Below, one piece after another: positions 27,421 to 35,769 of a stretch of 64,000 nucleotides of DNA (its first letter is position 1; each line of letters opens with the position of its first letter). Location of the stretch: IMG/VR virus record IMGVR_UViG_3300022752_000022, positions 1 through 64,000 of that record; one strand, given 5' to 3'. The translations under genes and the position numbers were made by a program. A model generated the notes under the pieces. The model searched no databases. It saw only the letters and a program-made list of their open reading frames with translations, and had not been told where the DNA came from. This DNA comes from a virus.

Positions 27421-27874
27421 TACAGTAACATCACAAAAATTAAAAGATCATGCAACAGCATGGGCATATAAATTTACGAACATTTCCGATGGCACAGGCG
27501 AAACAAATGTTGTAAAAGTGAGTGCAAATACATTAGTCGCTTCAGACGGAGATGGTTCATCACAACGATTGACAATTAATAAAATATTCTGGAATGTAAG
27601 TTCTGGTACAACTCCGACATATACTCCAAGAGTTAATTTGCTTTGGAGAGGATCAACAAATACGTTGATTACAACATTGTCTGGATCTGGTTACTGGGAC
27701 TTGTCAACAAGTGGTCAAGCGCCGCTAATTAATAATGCTCCAGCTGCAAATGGTGATATACTTATTACAACAAATGGTTTCACTGCAAGTGCTGGATACA
27801 CAATCATTCTTGAAGGTAAGAAGACTGCTGGATATTCAAGCCGCGAAACAACTGACGATGGTATATCGCCATAA
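27413..27874 (+). CDS. Putative virion structural protein, 153 aa
   Basis: Begins at ATG 27413, overlapping the previous gene by 8 bp, and ends 2 bp before gene 68. It is beta-rich with NISDGTGETNVVKVSANTLV and LTINKIFWNVSSGTTPTYTP, and has no charged clusters. Similar small beta proteins are virion decorations in related phages, but I do not recognise a named family. Inserted inside the prohead-core cluster. Confidence 0.55.
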   Translation: MADTVTSQKLKDHATAWAYKFTNISDGTGETNVVKVSANTLVASDGDGSSQRLTINKIFWNVSSGTTPTYTPRVNLLWRGSTNTLITTLSGSGYWDLSTSGQAPLINNAPAANGDILITTNGFTASAGYTIILEGKKTAGYSSRETTDDGISP

Positions 27875-27876
27875 AA

Positions 27877-28146
27877 ATGATTCGCTTTAAACAATTCTTA
27901 GAAGAAGGATCAACGATTAAAACAAATCGTGTGCGAAATCAAAAACTTCAAAGAAGACGAATCGTTTCATTGCGCCCTGGATATCGTGTACAGAATGGTA
28001 AGCTAGTTCGTATGTCACAGAAAGAAAGAATGGCTAGACATAGGGCTCAAGTAGTAGGCGCAAGAAAAAGAAAACCAATGCTAAGACAAATACTCAGAAA
28101 AAGAAATCTTTCAATGAGAGTTAGAACAAGATCGGGGTTAAAATGA
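27877..28146 (+). CDS. gp68: Prohead core protein gp68-like
   Basis: A very basic 89-residue protein: MIRFKQFLEEGSTIKTNRVR then RRRIVSLRPGYRVQNGKLVR and many Arg/Lys to the end. This is the pattern of gp68 prohead-core proteins. The acidic gp67 and basic gp68 are natural electrostatic partners in the core. Overlaps gene 21 by 4 bp (ATGA), the standard gene order 68-21. Confidence 0.78.
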   Translation: MIRFKQFLEEGSTIKTNRVRNQKLQRRRIVSLRPGYRVQNGKLVRMSQKERMARHRAQVVGARKRKPMLRQILRKRNLSMRVRTRSGLK

Positions 28147-28790
28147 AACTTATCACAGAAATAAACGAACAAGTTAATATCATCAATGAAGCAACAGAAA
28201 GTGGTAAAAAGGATTTCTTCATTGAAGGTGTTTTTCTTCAAGCAGAATTGAAAAATCGTAACGGTAGAATTTATCCATTACAAGTCATGGAACGTGAAGT
28301 AAATCGGTACATGAATGAGTATGTAAATAAAAATAGAGCATACGGAGAACTTGGTCATCCTTCAGGGCCAACAATCAATCTTGAGCGTGTATCACACATG
28401 ACAAAGAGCATTCGAAAAGAAGGTTCTGATTATATCGGTAGAGCGAAAATCATGGATACACCATATGGCAACATCGTTAAAAATCTTATGTCAGAAGGCG
28501 CTACACTCGGTGTTTCATCGAGAGGCATGGGATCACTTAAAGAAAAGAACGGTGTAATGGAAGTACAAGATGATTTTTGGTTAGCGACAGCAGCAGATAT
28601 TGTGGCAGATCCATCCGCGCCTGATGCATTTGTTCGTGGTATCATGGAAGGTAAAGAATGGGTTTGGGATAATGGCATCATCAAAGAAATGGAAGTTGAT
28701 TCGTACAAAAAGACTATTCAAAAAACAACTGCAAAAGACTTAGAAAAAGTTCAAATGCGTGTATTTGAAGACTTTATTTCAAAACTATGA
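28143..28790 (+). CDS. gp21: Prohead protease gp21
   Basis: Serine protease of the herpes-type assemblin fold that degrades the scaffold and trims capsid proteins. 215 residues (T4 212). The catalytic His is in GELGHPSGPTINLERVSH (His72) and the nucleophile in TLGVSSRGMGS (Ser125/126), with the WLATAADIVADPSAPDAFV segment that closes the family core. Autoprocessing and scaffold cleavage convert the prohead to the mature head. Confidence 0.94.
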   Translation: MKLITEINEQVNIINEATESGKKDFFIEGVFLQAELKNRNGRIYPLQVMEREVNRYMNEYVNKNRAYGELGHPSGPTINLERVSHMTKSIRKEGSDYIGRAKIMDTPYGNIVKNLMSEGATLGVSSRGMGSLKEKNGVMEVQDDFWLATAADIVADPSAPDAFVRGIMEGKEWVWDNGIIKEMEVDSYKKTIQKTTAKDLEKVQMRVFEDFISKL

Positions 28791-28794
28791 TTTT

Positions 28795-28802
28795 TATAAA
28801 TA
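28795..28802 (+). promoter_or_regulatory. Late promoter before scaffold gene 22
   Basis: Perfect TATAAATA 4 bp after the gene 21 stop and 42 bp upstream of ATG 28845. Confidence 0.8.
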
Positions 28803-28844
28803 TATTACAAATTGATTTATTCAATATACGCAAAGGAGAAACCC

Positions 28845-29600
28845 ATGGGTGTTGAGAAAAAAGAGATTTCTGAAAATGAAGACATGGAAAAAGAAATGGA
28901 CGATGTATCCATGATTTTTTCAGGCGAAGAACTTTCAGAAGAATTTAAAGAAAAAGCAAAAGCTATTTTTGAAGCAGCCGTTTTATCTAAAGTAGAAGAA
29001 AAACATGCAGAACTTCAAGAAGAATTTGAACAAAAACTTCAAGAAGCACAAAAAGAATTTACAGATGGTATGGTGTCTAAAATCGATGAATATTTAGACT
29101 ACGTTGTTTCTGAGTGGATGGAAGACAACAAACTTGCAATTGAAAAAGGTCTTAAAGCTGAACTCGTTGAAGATTTCATGGTCGGCTTGAAAAATTTATT
29201 CGCAGAGCATTATGTTGACATTCCTGAAGATAAAGTTGATGTGGTTGAAGAATTCGCAGAAAGAATTGATGCGATGGAACAAGAATTAAACACAGCAGTT
29301 TCAGAGAATGTTTCGCTTCGTTCTGAAATTAATAATTTCAAAAAAGATAAAATTGTTCATGAAGTTGCTGAAGGTCTAACAGATGTCCAAATTGCTAAAT
29401 TAAATTCTCTTTCAGAAAATGTAGAATTCATTTCAGAAGAAGATTACAAAGAAAAAATCGTTATGATTAAAAAGAAATACTTTGAATCTGATTCGATCAC
29501 AGAAAAGAAAGAAGAAGATGATACACAGCAATTAGATGAAGCATATAGTCCGTTGATGCAGCATTACGTCAATAGCATCTCACGTACACTCAGAAAATAA
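28845..29600 (+). CDS. gp22: Prohead scaffold protein gp22
   Basis: Major scaffold of the prohead core, 251 residues (T4 269), acidic and almost all helical with long coiled-coil stretches (KVEEKHAELQEEFEQKLQEA, later EFAERIDAMEQELNTAVSEN). The start at 28845 follows AAAGGAGAAACCC. An upstream in-frame ATG at 28812 lies before that site. The C-terminal LMQHYVNSISRTLRK is the conserved gp22 end. Confidence 0.92.
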   Translation: MGVEKKEISENEDMEKEMDDVSMIFSGEELSEEFKEKAKAIFEAAVLSKVEEKHAELQEEFEQKLQEAQKEFTDGMVSKIDEYLDYVVSEWMEDNKLAIEKGLKAELVEDFMVGLKNLFAEHYVDIPEDKVDVVEEFAERIDAMEQELNTAVSENVSLRSEINNFKKDKIVHEVAEGLTDVQIAKLNSLSENVEFISEEDYKEKIVMIKKKYFESDSITEKKEEDDTQQLDEAYSPLMQHYVNSISRTLRK

Positions 29601-29606
29601 GTTTTT

Positions 29607-29614
29607 TATAAATA
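29607..29614 (+). promoter_or_regulatory. Late promoter before major capsid gene 23
   Basis: Perfect TATAAATA within a T-rich then A-rich context, 45 bp upstream of gene 23. This is likely the strongest late promoter of the window given the product. Confidence 0.82.
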
Positions 29615-29659
29615 AAAAAAGAGTTTAAAAAATACTCATTCGATTAAGGAGAAAGAGAA

Positions 29660-30994
29660 ATGAACATTGATTCCCTAGTTAAAAAATGGGCACCAGTTTT
29701 AGATCATCCGGATCTTGGAATTATTAAAGATCCACATCGTCGTGCTGTCACAGCACAACTTCTTGAAAATCAAGAAATCGATTCACGCACAAATGGTTCT
29801 GGTGGATATCGCAATCCACAATCATTGCTAGAAACAGCACCAACAAATGCAATGGGCGCATCATCTTCTACAGCAGGCGATGGCGCTATTGACATTTATG
29901 ATCCTGTTCTTATCAGTTTGATCCGTCGTGCAGCACCAAATCTTATCGCTTATGATATCTGCGGCGTTCAGCCAATGACGGGCCCAACAGGCTTGATTTT
30001 TGCAATGCGTTCACGTTATCGCACACAAGGCGGCACTGAAGCATTGTTTAACGAAGCAAATACAACATTCTCTGCTACAAACAGTAACGGCGAATTTGGT
30101 ACAGCACAGACAGGCGCAACACCAGCACTTGCTTCATCAGTAAACTATACTGTTGGCACAGGTATGACAACAGCACAAGCTGAAGCACTTGGTGACGCAT
30201 CTAACAATGCATTCCAAGAAATGGCATTCAGTATTGAAAAGATTTCCGTTGTTGCTAAGAGCCGCGCACTTAAAGCAGAATACACAATGGAACTTGCACA
30301 GGATCTTAAAGCAGTTCACGGTCTTGATGCAGAGCAAGAACTTGCTAACATTCTTTCAACAGAAATTCTTGCTGAAATCAATCGTGAAGTCGTTCGTCAA
30401 GTTAATCTTTCTGCTACAGTCGGCGCACAAGAAAACGTTGCAGTTGCAGGCACATTTGACTTAGACGTTGACGCTAACGGTCGCTGGTCAGTTGAGAAGT
30501 TCAAAGGCTTGATGTTCCAGATTGAGCGTGAAGCAAACGCAATTGCTAAAGCAACACGCCGTGGTAAAGGTAACATCATGATTTGCTCTTCTGACGTTGC
30601 TTCAGCACTTCAGATGGCAGGTGTTCTAGATTATACACCAGCACTTGCAAACAACCTACAAGTTGATGACACAGGCAACACATTCGCAGGTGTTCTTAAT
30701 GGTCGTATTCGTGTTTATATCGATCCATATTTTGCAGCATCTAGTGGTGTTCACTACGCTACAATGGGCTACAAAGGTTCTTCGGCATTTGACGCAGGTC
30801 TTTTCTACTGCCCATATGTTCCTCTTCAGATGGTTCGTGCGGTTGGTCAAGATACATTCCAGCCAAAGATTGGTTTCAAAACACGCTACGGCATGGTAGC
30901 AAATCCATTTGCTACATCCGCTTCTGATGGTGTAATTTCTTTCTCGAATAAGAATATTTACTACCGTCGCTTTGCAATCACAAACTTGATGTAA
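29660..30994 (+). CDS. gp23: Major capsid protein gp23
   Basis: HK97-fold capsid subunit, 444 residues (T4 521). Family hallmarks: VLDHPDLGIIKDPHRRAVTA, PNLIAYDICGVQPMTGPTGL, MAFSIEKISVVAKSRALKAE, and the C-terminal KNIYYRRFAITNLM. The Leu-Leu-Glu near residues 34-36 (AQLLENQEI) fits the (L/I)-x-E cleavage rule of gp21. Codon choice is notably more GC-ending than in neighbours, as expected for a very highly expressed gene. A strong terminator follows. Confidence 0.96.
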   Translation: MNIDSLVKKWAPVLDHPDLGIIKDPHRRAVTAQLLENQEIDSRTNGSGGYRNPQSLLETAPTNAMGASSSTAGDGAIDIYDPVLISLIRRAAPNLIAYDICGVQPMTGPTGLIFAMRSRYRTQGGTEALFNEANTTFSATNSNGEFGTAQTGATPALASSVNYTVGTGMTTAQAEALGDASNNAFQEMAFSIEKISVVAKSRALKAEYTMELAQDLKAVHGLDAEQELANILSTEILAEINREVVRQVNLSATVGAQENVAVAGTFDLDVDANGRWSVEKFKGLMFQIEREANAIAKATRRGKGNIMICSSDVASALQMAGVLDYTPALANNLQVDDTGNTFAGVLNGRIRVYIDPYFAASSGVHYATMGYKGSSAFDAGLFYCPYVPLQMVRAVGQDTFQPKIGFKTRYGMVANPFATSASDGVISFSNKNIYYRRFAITNLM

Positions 30995-31014
30995 TCCGAA
31001 GCATATCGGATCTT

Positions 31015-31040
31015 AAGGGGATCGAGAGATCCCCTTTTTT
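31015..31040 (+). terminator. Rho-independent terminator after gene 23
   Basis: AAGGGGATC (31015-31023) pairs perfectly with GATCCCCTT (31028-31036) around a GAGA loop, followed by TTTTTT through 31040 including stem bases. A smaller hairpin (TCCGA/TCGGA, 30995-31010) precedes it. Confidence 0.9.
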
Positions 31041-31045
31041 GTTTT

Positions 31046-31053
31046 CATAAATA
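31046..31053 (+). promoter_or_regulatory. Late-promoter-like CATAAATA before gp3 gene
   Basis: One mismatch to TATAAATA, placed between the gene 23 terminator and ATG 31075 with AAGAGGAGATAC as ribosome site. It would allow separate late expression of the gp3-like gene. Confidence 0.55.
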
Positions 31054-31074
31054 GAGAACAAAAGAGGAGATACA

Positions 31075-31593
31075 ATGGCAGAATTTTCATTTGAACCGCA
31101 GAATAAAAGTTTTCTTTCAAATAACAAGTATGAATTTGTTATTAAAAGATTGCCCAATCTAACTTTTTTTGTTCAATCAATTAATCTGCCAGGAATTACG
31201 TTGCTAAATCCTTCAGTGAATAATCCTTTTGTGCTGACTCCTTTGCCCGGCACTCAACTTGTTTTTGGTCAATTGAGTGCAAATTTTATAGTGGATGAAA
31301 ATTTAGAATCATGGTTAGAAATTTATAATTGGATAACACAACTTGGAAACCCAGTCGGTCGCGATAAAATTGGTACACTCACAAAAACTCCTGGTAAAAA
31401 TAACAGTATTACATCTGACGCATCACTTTTTATTAAAACAAATTCAAATAATCCAAATAAAAAAATTAATTTTTATGATTTATTTCCTGTAGAACTCGGA
31501 GAAATCAATTTTTCGTCAACAGATTCTGGCCAAGAATTTTCTACAACAGCAGTTACATTTGGATACACTTATTATGACATGGATAGTGCTTGA
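31075..31593 (+). CDS. gp3: Tail completion / sheath stabiliser gp3-like (tail-tube-fold protein)
   Basis: 172 residues with tail-tube-like pattern: FVIKRLPNLTFFVQSINLPG, then ENLESWLEIYNWITQLGNPV and FPVELGEINFSSTDSGQEFS. Size matches T4 gp3 (176), and the position between gene 23 and uvsY is where related aquatic T4-like phages keep gp3. It could alternatively be another gp19-fold tail component such as gp54. The fold is better supported than the exact gene. Confidence 0.68.
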   Translation: MAEFSFEPQNKSFLSNNKYEFVIKRLPNLTFFVQSINLPGITLLNPSVNNPFVLTPLPGTQLVFGQLSANFIVDENLESWLEIYNWITQLGNPVGRDKIGTLTKTPGKNNSITSDASLFIKTNSNNPNKKINFYDLFPVELGEINFSSTDSGQEFSTTAVTFGYTYYDMDSA

Positions 31594-31632
31594 CCATTAT
31601 TAATTAATATGTTATAATTTGTTACAAGTAAC
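31590..31632 (+). promoter_or_regulatory. Sigma70-type early promoter plus small inverted repeat before uvsY
   Basis: TTGACC (31590-31595), 17-bp spacer, TATAAT (31613-31618): near-consensus host sigma70 promoter at the switch from late structural to early recombination genes. GTTAC-AA-GTAAC (31621-31632) directly at the expected start site could be an operator. Confidence 0.8.
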
Positions 31633-31650
31633 ATATTTTATAGGATGAAC

Positions 31651-32088
31651 ATGACACTTGATCAGATCATGAAAGAATGGACAAAAGATTCTGTTATAGA
31701 TCCGACAGAACTTGGTGAAGAGTCTATAAAAATTCCACAACTTCACAGCAAATATCTTAAAATTTATTACGAAGAGAGAAGAAAACTTAAAGCAATTGAA
31801 TTTAGCGGAAAAGAATTGTCTCTGAATAAGTATGAATATTACAACGGTAGAATGTCACAAGATGAACTTGATAAATTGGAATGGGCACCATTTCAAAAGA
31901 AACTTATGAAGCATGAAATTGAAATGCACATCGAATCAGATCAAGATATCATTAAAAATAACATGAAAATTGTAAACCAAAAAGAAAAAATGGAATTTCT
32001 TGAAGAAGTGATCAAAAATTTAAATCAAAGAAATTTTCAAATCCGTAACGCTATAGAATGGAAGAAATTTATTCAAGGTGTACAATAA
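31651..32088 (+). CDS. uvsY: Recombination mediator UvsY
   Basis: Mediator that loads UvsX onto gp32-covered single-stranded DNA. The family signature is MTLDQIMKEWTKDSVIDPTE, then EESIKIPQLHSKYLKIYYEE and a helical, charged C-terminus. 145 residues (T4 137). ATG 31651 fits the spacing to AGG at 31642 better than ATG 31645. First gene of the recombination operon uvsY-uvsW-...-47-46. Confidence 0.93.
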   Translation: MTLDQIMKEWTKDSVIDPTELGEESIKIPQLHSKYLKIYYEERRKLKAIEFSGKELSLNKYEYYNGRMSQDELDKLEWAPFQKKLMKHEIEMHIESDQDIIKNNMKIVNQKEKMEFLEEVIKNLNQRNFQIRNAIEWKKFIQGVQ

Positions 32089-33532
32089 AATAATCATTAA
32101 AAGACTAGACGAAGTTTACGTAAAGATCAACTGTGAACGATCTATGGCCGCGGAGTTGTCTGAATACTTTACCTTCTACGTTCCAGGATATAAATTTATG
32201 CCTGCCTTCAGAAACAAGCTATGGGACGGCAAGATTCGCTTATTCAATACGCAGAATCATACACTATATGCTGGGCTGATTGATTATGTTAAAAAATTTG
32301 CATCTGAAAGAGAGTATAAATGTGAAGTATCTGATAATTTAGAACTTGAAACTGAATTTTCTATAAAAGAAGCAACGGATTTTATTAATAAATTAAACAT
32401 ACCATTTCAAGTTCGTGATTATCAATTGAATTCTTTTATAAGATGTGTTAGAAAAAATAGAGCATTACTTGTTTCACCTACTGCCTCTGGTAAATCATTA
32501 ATCATTTATTTACTTACACGATACTATAACGCTAAAACACTCATTATTGTTCCGACAATATCTTTAGTTACACAATTATCAAAAGATATGGAAGACTATG
32601 GTTATGATAGTGATAAATATATATATCAGATTATGGCTGGTGTAGATAAAAATCCAGATAAACAAATTGTAATTTCAACTTGGCAATCTATTTACAAACT
32701 AAAAGATGACTGGTTTGATCAGTTTGATGTTGTTATTGGTGATGAAGCACATCAATTCAAAGCAAAATCTCTTACAACATTGTTATCTAAAATGAAAGAT
32801 TGTAAATATCGATTTGGTCTAACCGGCACACTAGATGGAACACAAACACATAAATTGGTGTTAGAAGGTTTATTCGGTAAACAATTTTCTGTGACAACAA
32901 CAAAAGAATTGATGGACACAGGAAGACTCGCATCATTTAAAATTAAAGCATTGTTACTCAAACATAGTGAAGAAAATTGTAAGACGGCCAAAAATTATAA
33001 GTATCAAGATGAAATAGAATATTTAGTCTCCAATTACGAAAGAAATAGATTCATCAGAAATCTTGTTATAAGTTTAAAAGGCAACACACTTGTTCTTTTT
33101 CAGCTTGTTGAAAAACATGGTAAAGTTTTATATGATTTGATTTCTCAGTCTGTGCGTGATAGGGAAGTTTTTTTTGTTCACGGTGGTATTGATGTTAACC
33201 AAAGAGAATATATTCGACAGTTAACTGAAAAGCAAAATAACGCAATAATTATTGCATCATATGGCACATTTTCAACAGGAATCAATATACGAAATTTGCA
33301 TAACATAGTATTTGCATCACCGAGTAAAAGTAAAATTAGAACACTTCAGTCTATTGGCCGTGGTTTAAGGCTTGGTGAAAATAAAGAATCCGCTGTCTTA
33401 TATGATATTGCGGATGACATATCATATAAAGCAAAAAAGAATTTCACATTGATGCATTTTACAGAACGAATGAAAATATATGGCGAAGAAAAGTTTGAAT
33501 ATAAAATCTATACCATAGAATTAAAGGAATAA
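32078..33532 (+). CDS. uvsW: Helicase UvsW
   Basis: Superfamily 2 branch-migrating DNA/RNA helicase that unwinds R-loops and recombination intermediates. The N-terminal DNA-binding domain (PGYKFMPAFRNKLWDGKIRL) is typical of UvsW. Walker A SPTASGKSL lies near residue 133, the DEAH box (VIGDEAHQF) near 221, and motif VI QSIGRGLRLG near 430. 484 residues (T4 502). The start is GTG at 32078, overlapping uvsY by 11 bp. No later ATG keeps the N-terminal domain. Confidence 0.93.
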   Translation: MYNKIIIKRLDEVYVKINCERSMAAELSEYFTFYVPGYKFMPAFRNKLWDGKIRLFNTQNHTLYAGLIDYVKKFASEREYKCEVSDNLELETEFSIKEATDFINKLNIPFQVRDYQLNSFIRCVRKNRALLVSPTASGKSLIIYLLTRYYNAKTLIIVPTISLVTQLSKDMEDYGYDSDKYIYQIMAGVDKNPDKQIVISTWQSIYKLKDDWFDQFDVVIGDEAHQFKAKSLTTLLSKMKDCKYRFGLTGTLDGTQTHKLVLEGLFGKQFSVTTTKELMDTGRLASFKIKALLLKHSEENCKTAKNYKYQDEIEYLVSNYERNRFIRNLVISLKGNTLVLFQLVEKHGKVLYDLISQSVRDREVFFVHGGIDVNQREYIRQLTEKQNNAIIIASYGTFSTGINIRNLHNIVFASPSKSKIRTLQSIGRGLRLGENKESAVLYDIADDISYKAKKNFTLMHFTERMKIYGEEKFEYKIYTIELKE

Positions 33533-33536
33533 AAAA

Positions 33537-33914
33537 ATGATACCAGATAACATAAGACTATTGAAACTATCATCATCGGATGACATCTTAGGAGAAGTCA
33601 TAGAAGAAACAACTTCAACAGTTGTCATAAACTTTCCTTTGAAAATAGTGCCAATGCCTGCTAAAAACGATATTGGTATGAGCATGGGAATGATGAGATG
33701 GGATTTCTTCATGGACTATGATTCACCTATTCATTTCAACAAATTTACTATTATGGCAATGTCTCCTGTAACAGATGACGTAAAAGCATCTTACTGTCAA
33801 GCATTTCAAAAATATATGATGATGAAAAATATGAAAGAAAATGATCTTGGAGATAACTTAGATGAAGATATTCAAGCAAATGATTTAAATCTATCAAATA
33901 GAACTCTTCATTGA
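33537..33914 (+). CDS. Sm-like (LSm-type) small phage protein, copy 1
   Basis: 125 residues. The N-terminus (IRLLKLSSSDDILGEVIEET then VVINFPLKIVPM) follows the Sm-fold strand pattern seen in LSm-like proteins of aquatic T4-like phages, and it resembles the protein at 50255. The C-terminal tail is Met-rich then acidic. Sm-like rings usually bind RNA, and here no ligand is known. Good ribosome site (TTAAAGGAATAAAAAA). Lies between uvsW and sigma factor 55. Confidence 0.55.
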   Translation: MIPDNIRLLKLSSSDDILGEVIEETTSTVVINFPLKIVPMPAKNDIGMSMGMMRWDFFMDYDSPIHFNKFTIMAMSPVTDDVKASYCQAFQKYMMMKNMKENDLGDNLDEDIQANDLNLSNRTLH

Positions 33915-33973
33915 ACTCAACACAGCCATTATACAAATAAAAATATTTTTTGTCAATACACAAAGGAGTGAAA

Positions 33974-34549
33974 ATGGGAAAAACACATTATGTGAACAAT
34001 GAAAAATTTTTAGAGCAGATGAAAGAATTTCGTGCTAATGTTATAGATGCTAAATCAAATAACTTGGAAAGACCGAGGGTGCCGGAGTATATTGGTGAGT
34101 GCATATTCAAAATTGCGTCACACTTAGCACGAAAACCAAATTTTGCTAATTATACTTTTAAAGATGACATGATTTCTGATGGTGTTGAAAATTGCTTACT
34201 CTACATAGATAATTTTGATCCAGAAAAATCAAGTAATCCATTTGCGTACTTTACTCAAATTATTTACTTTGCTTTTTTGCGCCGAATACAAAAAGAAAAA
34301 AAGCAATTGTATGTGAAGTATAAATCAATGGAAAACGAAGTGATTAATTCTTTGATACAAAATAATGGTGAAGATTTAATTGCTGGGCATCTAAATGGAA
34401 TTCTTCATGATAGTTATAGCGAAGAATTCATTCGTGATTTTATAAACACATTTGAGGATAACAAACGCAGAAAGATTAGAAAACGCAAGAGCAAACTTGA
34501 AGAATTTATGGAGGACGATGATGCAGACGCCATTGCCAGTACAAGTTGA
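33974..34549 (+). CDS. gp55: Late transcription sigma factor gp55
   Basis: Phage sigma factor directing host RNA polymerase to TATAAATA promoters, with the gp45 clamp as activator. 191 residues (T4 185). Conserved region-2-like segment: KDDMISDGVENCLLYIDNFD followed by SSNPFAYFTQIIYFAFLRRI. C-terminal acidic tail. ATG 33974 follows AAAGGAGTGAAA. An upstream TTG at 33950 is disregarded because it precedes this site. Confidence 0.93.
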   Translation: MGKTHYVNNEKFLEQMKEFRANVIDAKSNNLERPRVPEYIGECIFKIASHLARKPNFANYTFKDDMISDGVENCLLYIDNFDPEKSSNPFAYFTQIIYFAFLRRIQKEKKQLYVKYKSMENEVINSLIQNNGEDLIAGHLNGILHDSYSEEFIRDFINTFEDNKRRKIRKRKSKLEEFMEDDDADAIASTS

Positions 34550-34700
34550 ACATTGGTTAAAAATTATAGATAACAAAAGATCGCCGAACGATTTAAAGGA
34601 ACAAGCGATGTTGCATTTAACACACATTCGTGATACAATAGACAAACATTTAACCAGTGCAAAGTTGAAAAAACGTTATGAAAATATGTCTACTCGGTGA
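34518..34700 (+). CDS. Small helical protein overlapping genes 55 and 47
   Basis: 60 residues from ATG 34518 (or 34521) behind TATGGAGGACG. It overlaps the gene 55 end by 32 bp and the gene 47 start by 23 bp in other frames. Sequence is helical and basic (VQVEHWLKIIDNKRSPNDLK, EQAMLHLTHIRDTIDKHLTS). The same kind of small ORF lies here in related phages. Function unknown. Confidence 0.65.
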   Translation: MMQTPLPVQVEHWLKIIDNKRSPNDLKEQAMLHLTHIRDTIDKHLTSAKLKKRYENMSTR

Positions 34701-35769
34701 TACACATTTTGGTGTTAGAAATGATAGCAAAGTATTTCATTCTTATTATGAAAAATATTATACCGATTTCTTTTTTCCTAAGCTGAAAGAACTCGGTGTA
34801 AACACCATTGTTCAATTAGGAGATTTATTTGATCGTAGAAAATATATCAATTTTCAAACGTTAGCGGAGTCACGTAGGTATTTCTTTGAACCACTTAAAG
34901 AATATGGTATGACGATGTATACGCTCTTAGGTAACCACGATATATTTTGGAAAGAAAGTGTGTCAGTAAATTCACCGGAATTGTTGCTTGCCGACTACTC
35001 TAATGTTCATGTGATTAAAGATCCAACTTCACTAAAGCATTTGAATGTGGATCTTATACCATGGATATGTAAAGAAAACGAACAGCAAATTATGGACTAC
35101 ATACAGAAAAGTAATTTACCAATTTGCTGTGGCCATTTTGAATTAGCTAACTATGCGATGATCAAAAATGTTCAGCCACATCACGAAGGGCTTGACGACG
35201 GCTTTCTTTCCAAGTATCATAGTGTCTTTAGTGGTCACTTTCATACATTCTCACAGAAAAACAATGTGACGTATCTCGGTACACCATATGAACTTTACTG
35301 GAATGATTATCGTGATCAAAAGTATATTGGTATTTTAGATACGAATACACTGCAAATAGAATACATTGAGAATCCTTATCGTATGTTCTACAAGATCAAC
35401 TACGACGATGCAAAAGAATATGGTGAACATGGATTTTTAGGTAATCTTCAGTACACAATGAGAGCAAACAATCTTTATAAAAATACATACGTTAAAGTCA
35501 TTGTAGTGAATAAAACAAACCAAATGTTATTTGACGATGTGATTTCAGCAGTTATGAAAACAGAACCAGCAGATGTTCAAATCGTAGAAGATTTCACTTC
35601 ACAAGTAGAATCAAACGATGATATAATTAATCAAGCGGAAGATACGATGACAATTCTTTCCAAATACATTGACGGCCAAGAATTGAGTGTATCATCAACC
35701 AAATTAAAAAATGTAATGCACAATCTTTATGTTGAAGCATTGTCCCTTGAAACTGAATCTAATGCATGA
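34678..35769 (+). CDS. gp47: Recombination endonuclease subunit gp47 (Mre11-like)
   Basis: Metallophosphoesterase that, with gp46, resects DNA ends for recombination-dependent replication. All motifs are visible: GDTHFG (Asp8, His10), GDLFD (48-52), GNHD (85-88), then GHFE and SGHFHTFS. 363 residues (T4 339). Overlaps gene 46 by 4 bp. Confidence 0.95.
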   Translation: MKICLLGDTHFGVRNDSKVFHSYYEKYYTDFFFPKLKELGVNTIVQLGDLFDRRKYINFQTLAESRRYFFEPLKEYGMTMYTLLGNHDIFWKESVSVNSPELLLADYSNVHVIKDPTSLKHLNVDLIPWICKENEQQIMDYIQKSNLPICCGHFELANYAMIKNVQPHHEGLDDGFLSKYHSVFSGHFHTFSQKNNVTYLGTPYELYWNDYRDQKYIGILDTNTLQIEYIENPYRMFYKINYDDAKEYGEHGFLGNLQYTMRANNLYKNTYVKVIVVNKTNQMLFDDVISAVMKTEPADVQIVEDFTSQVESNDDIINQAEDTMTILSKYIDGQELSVSSTKLKNVMHNLYVEALSLETESNA

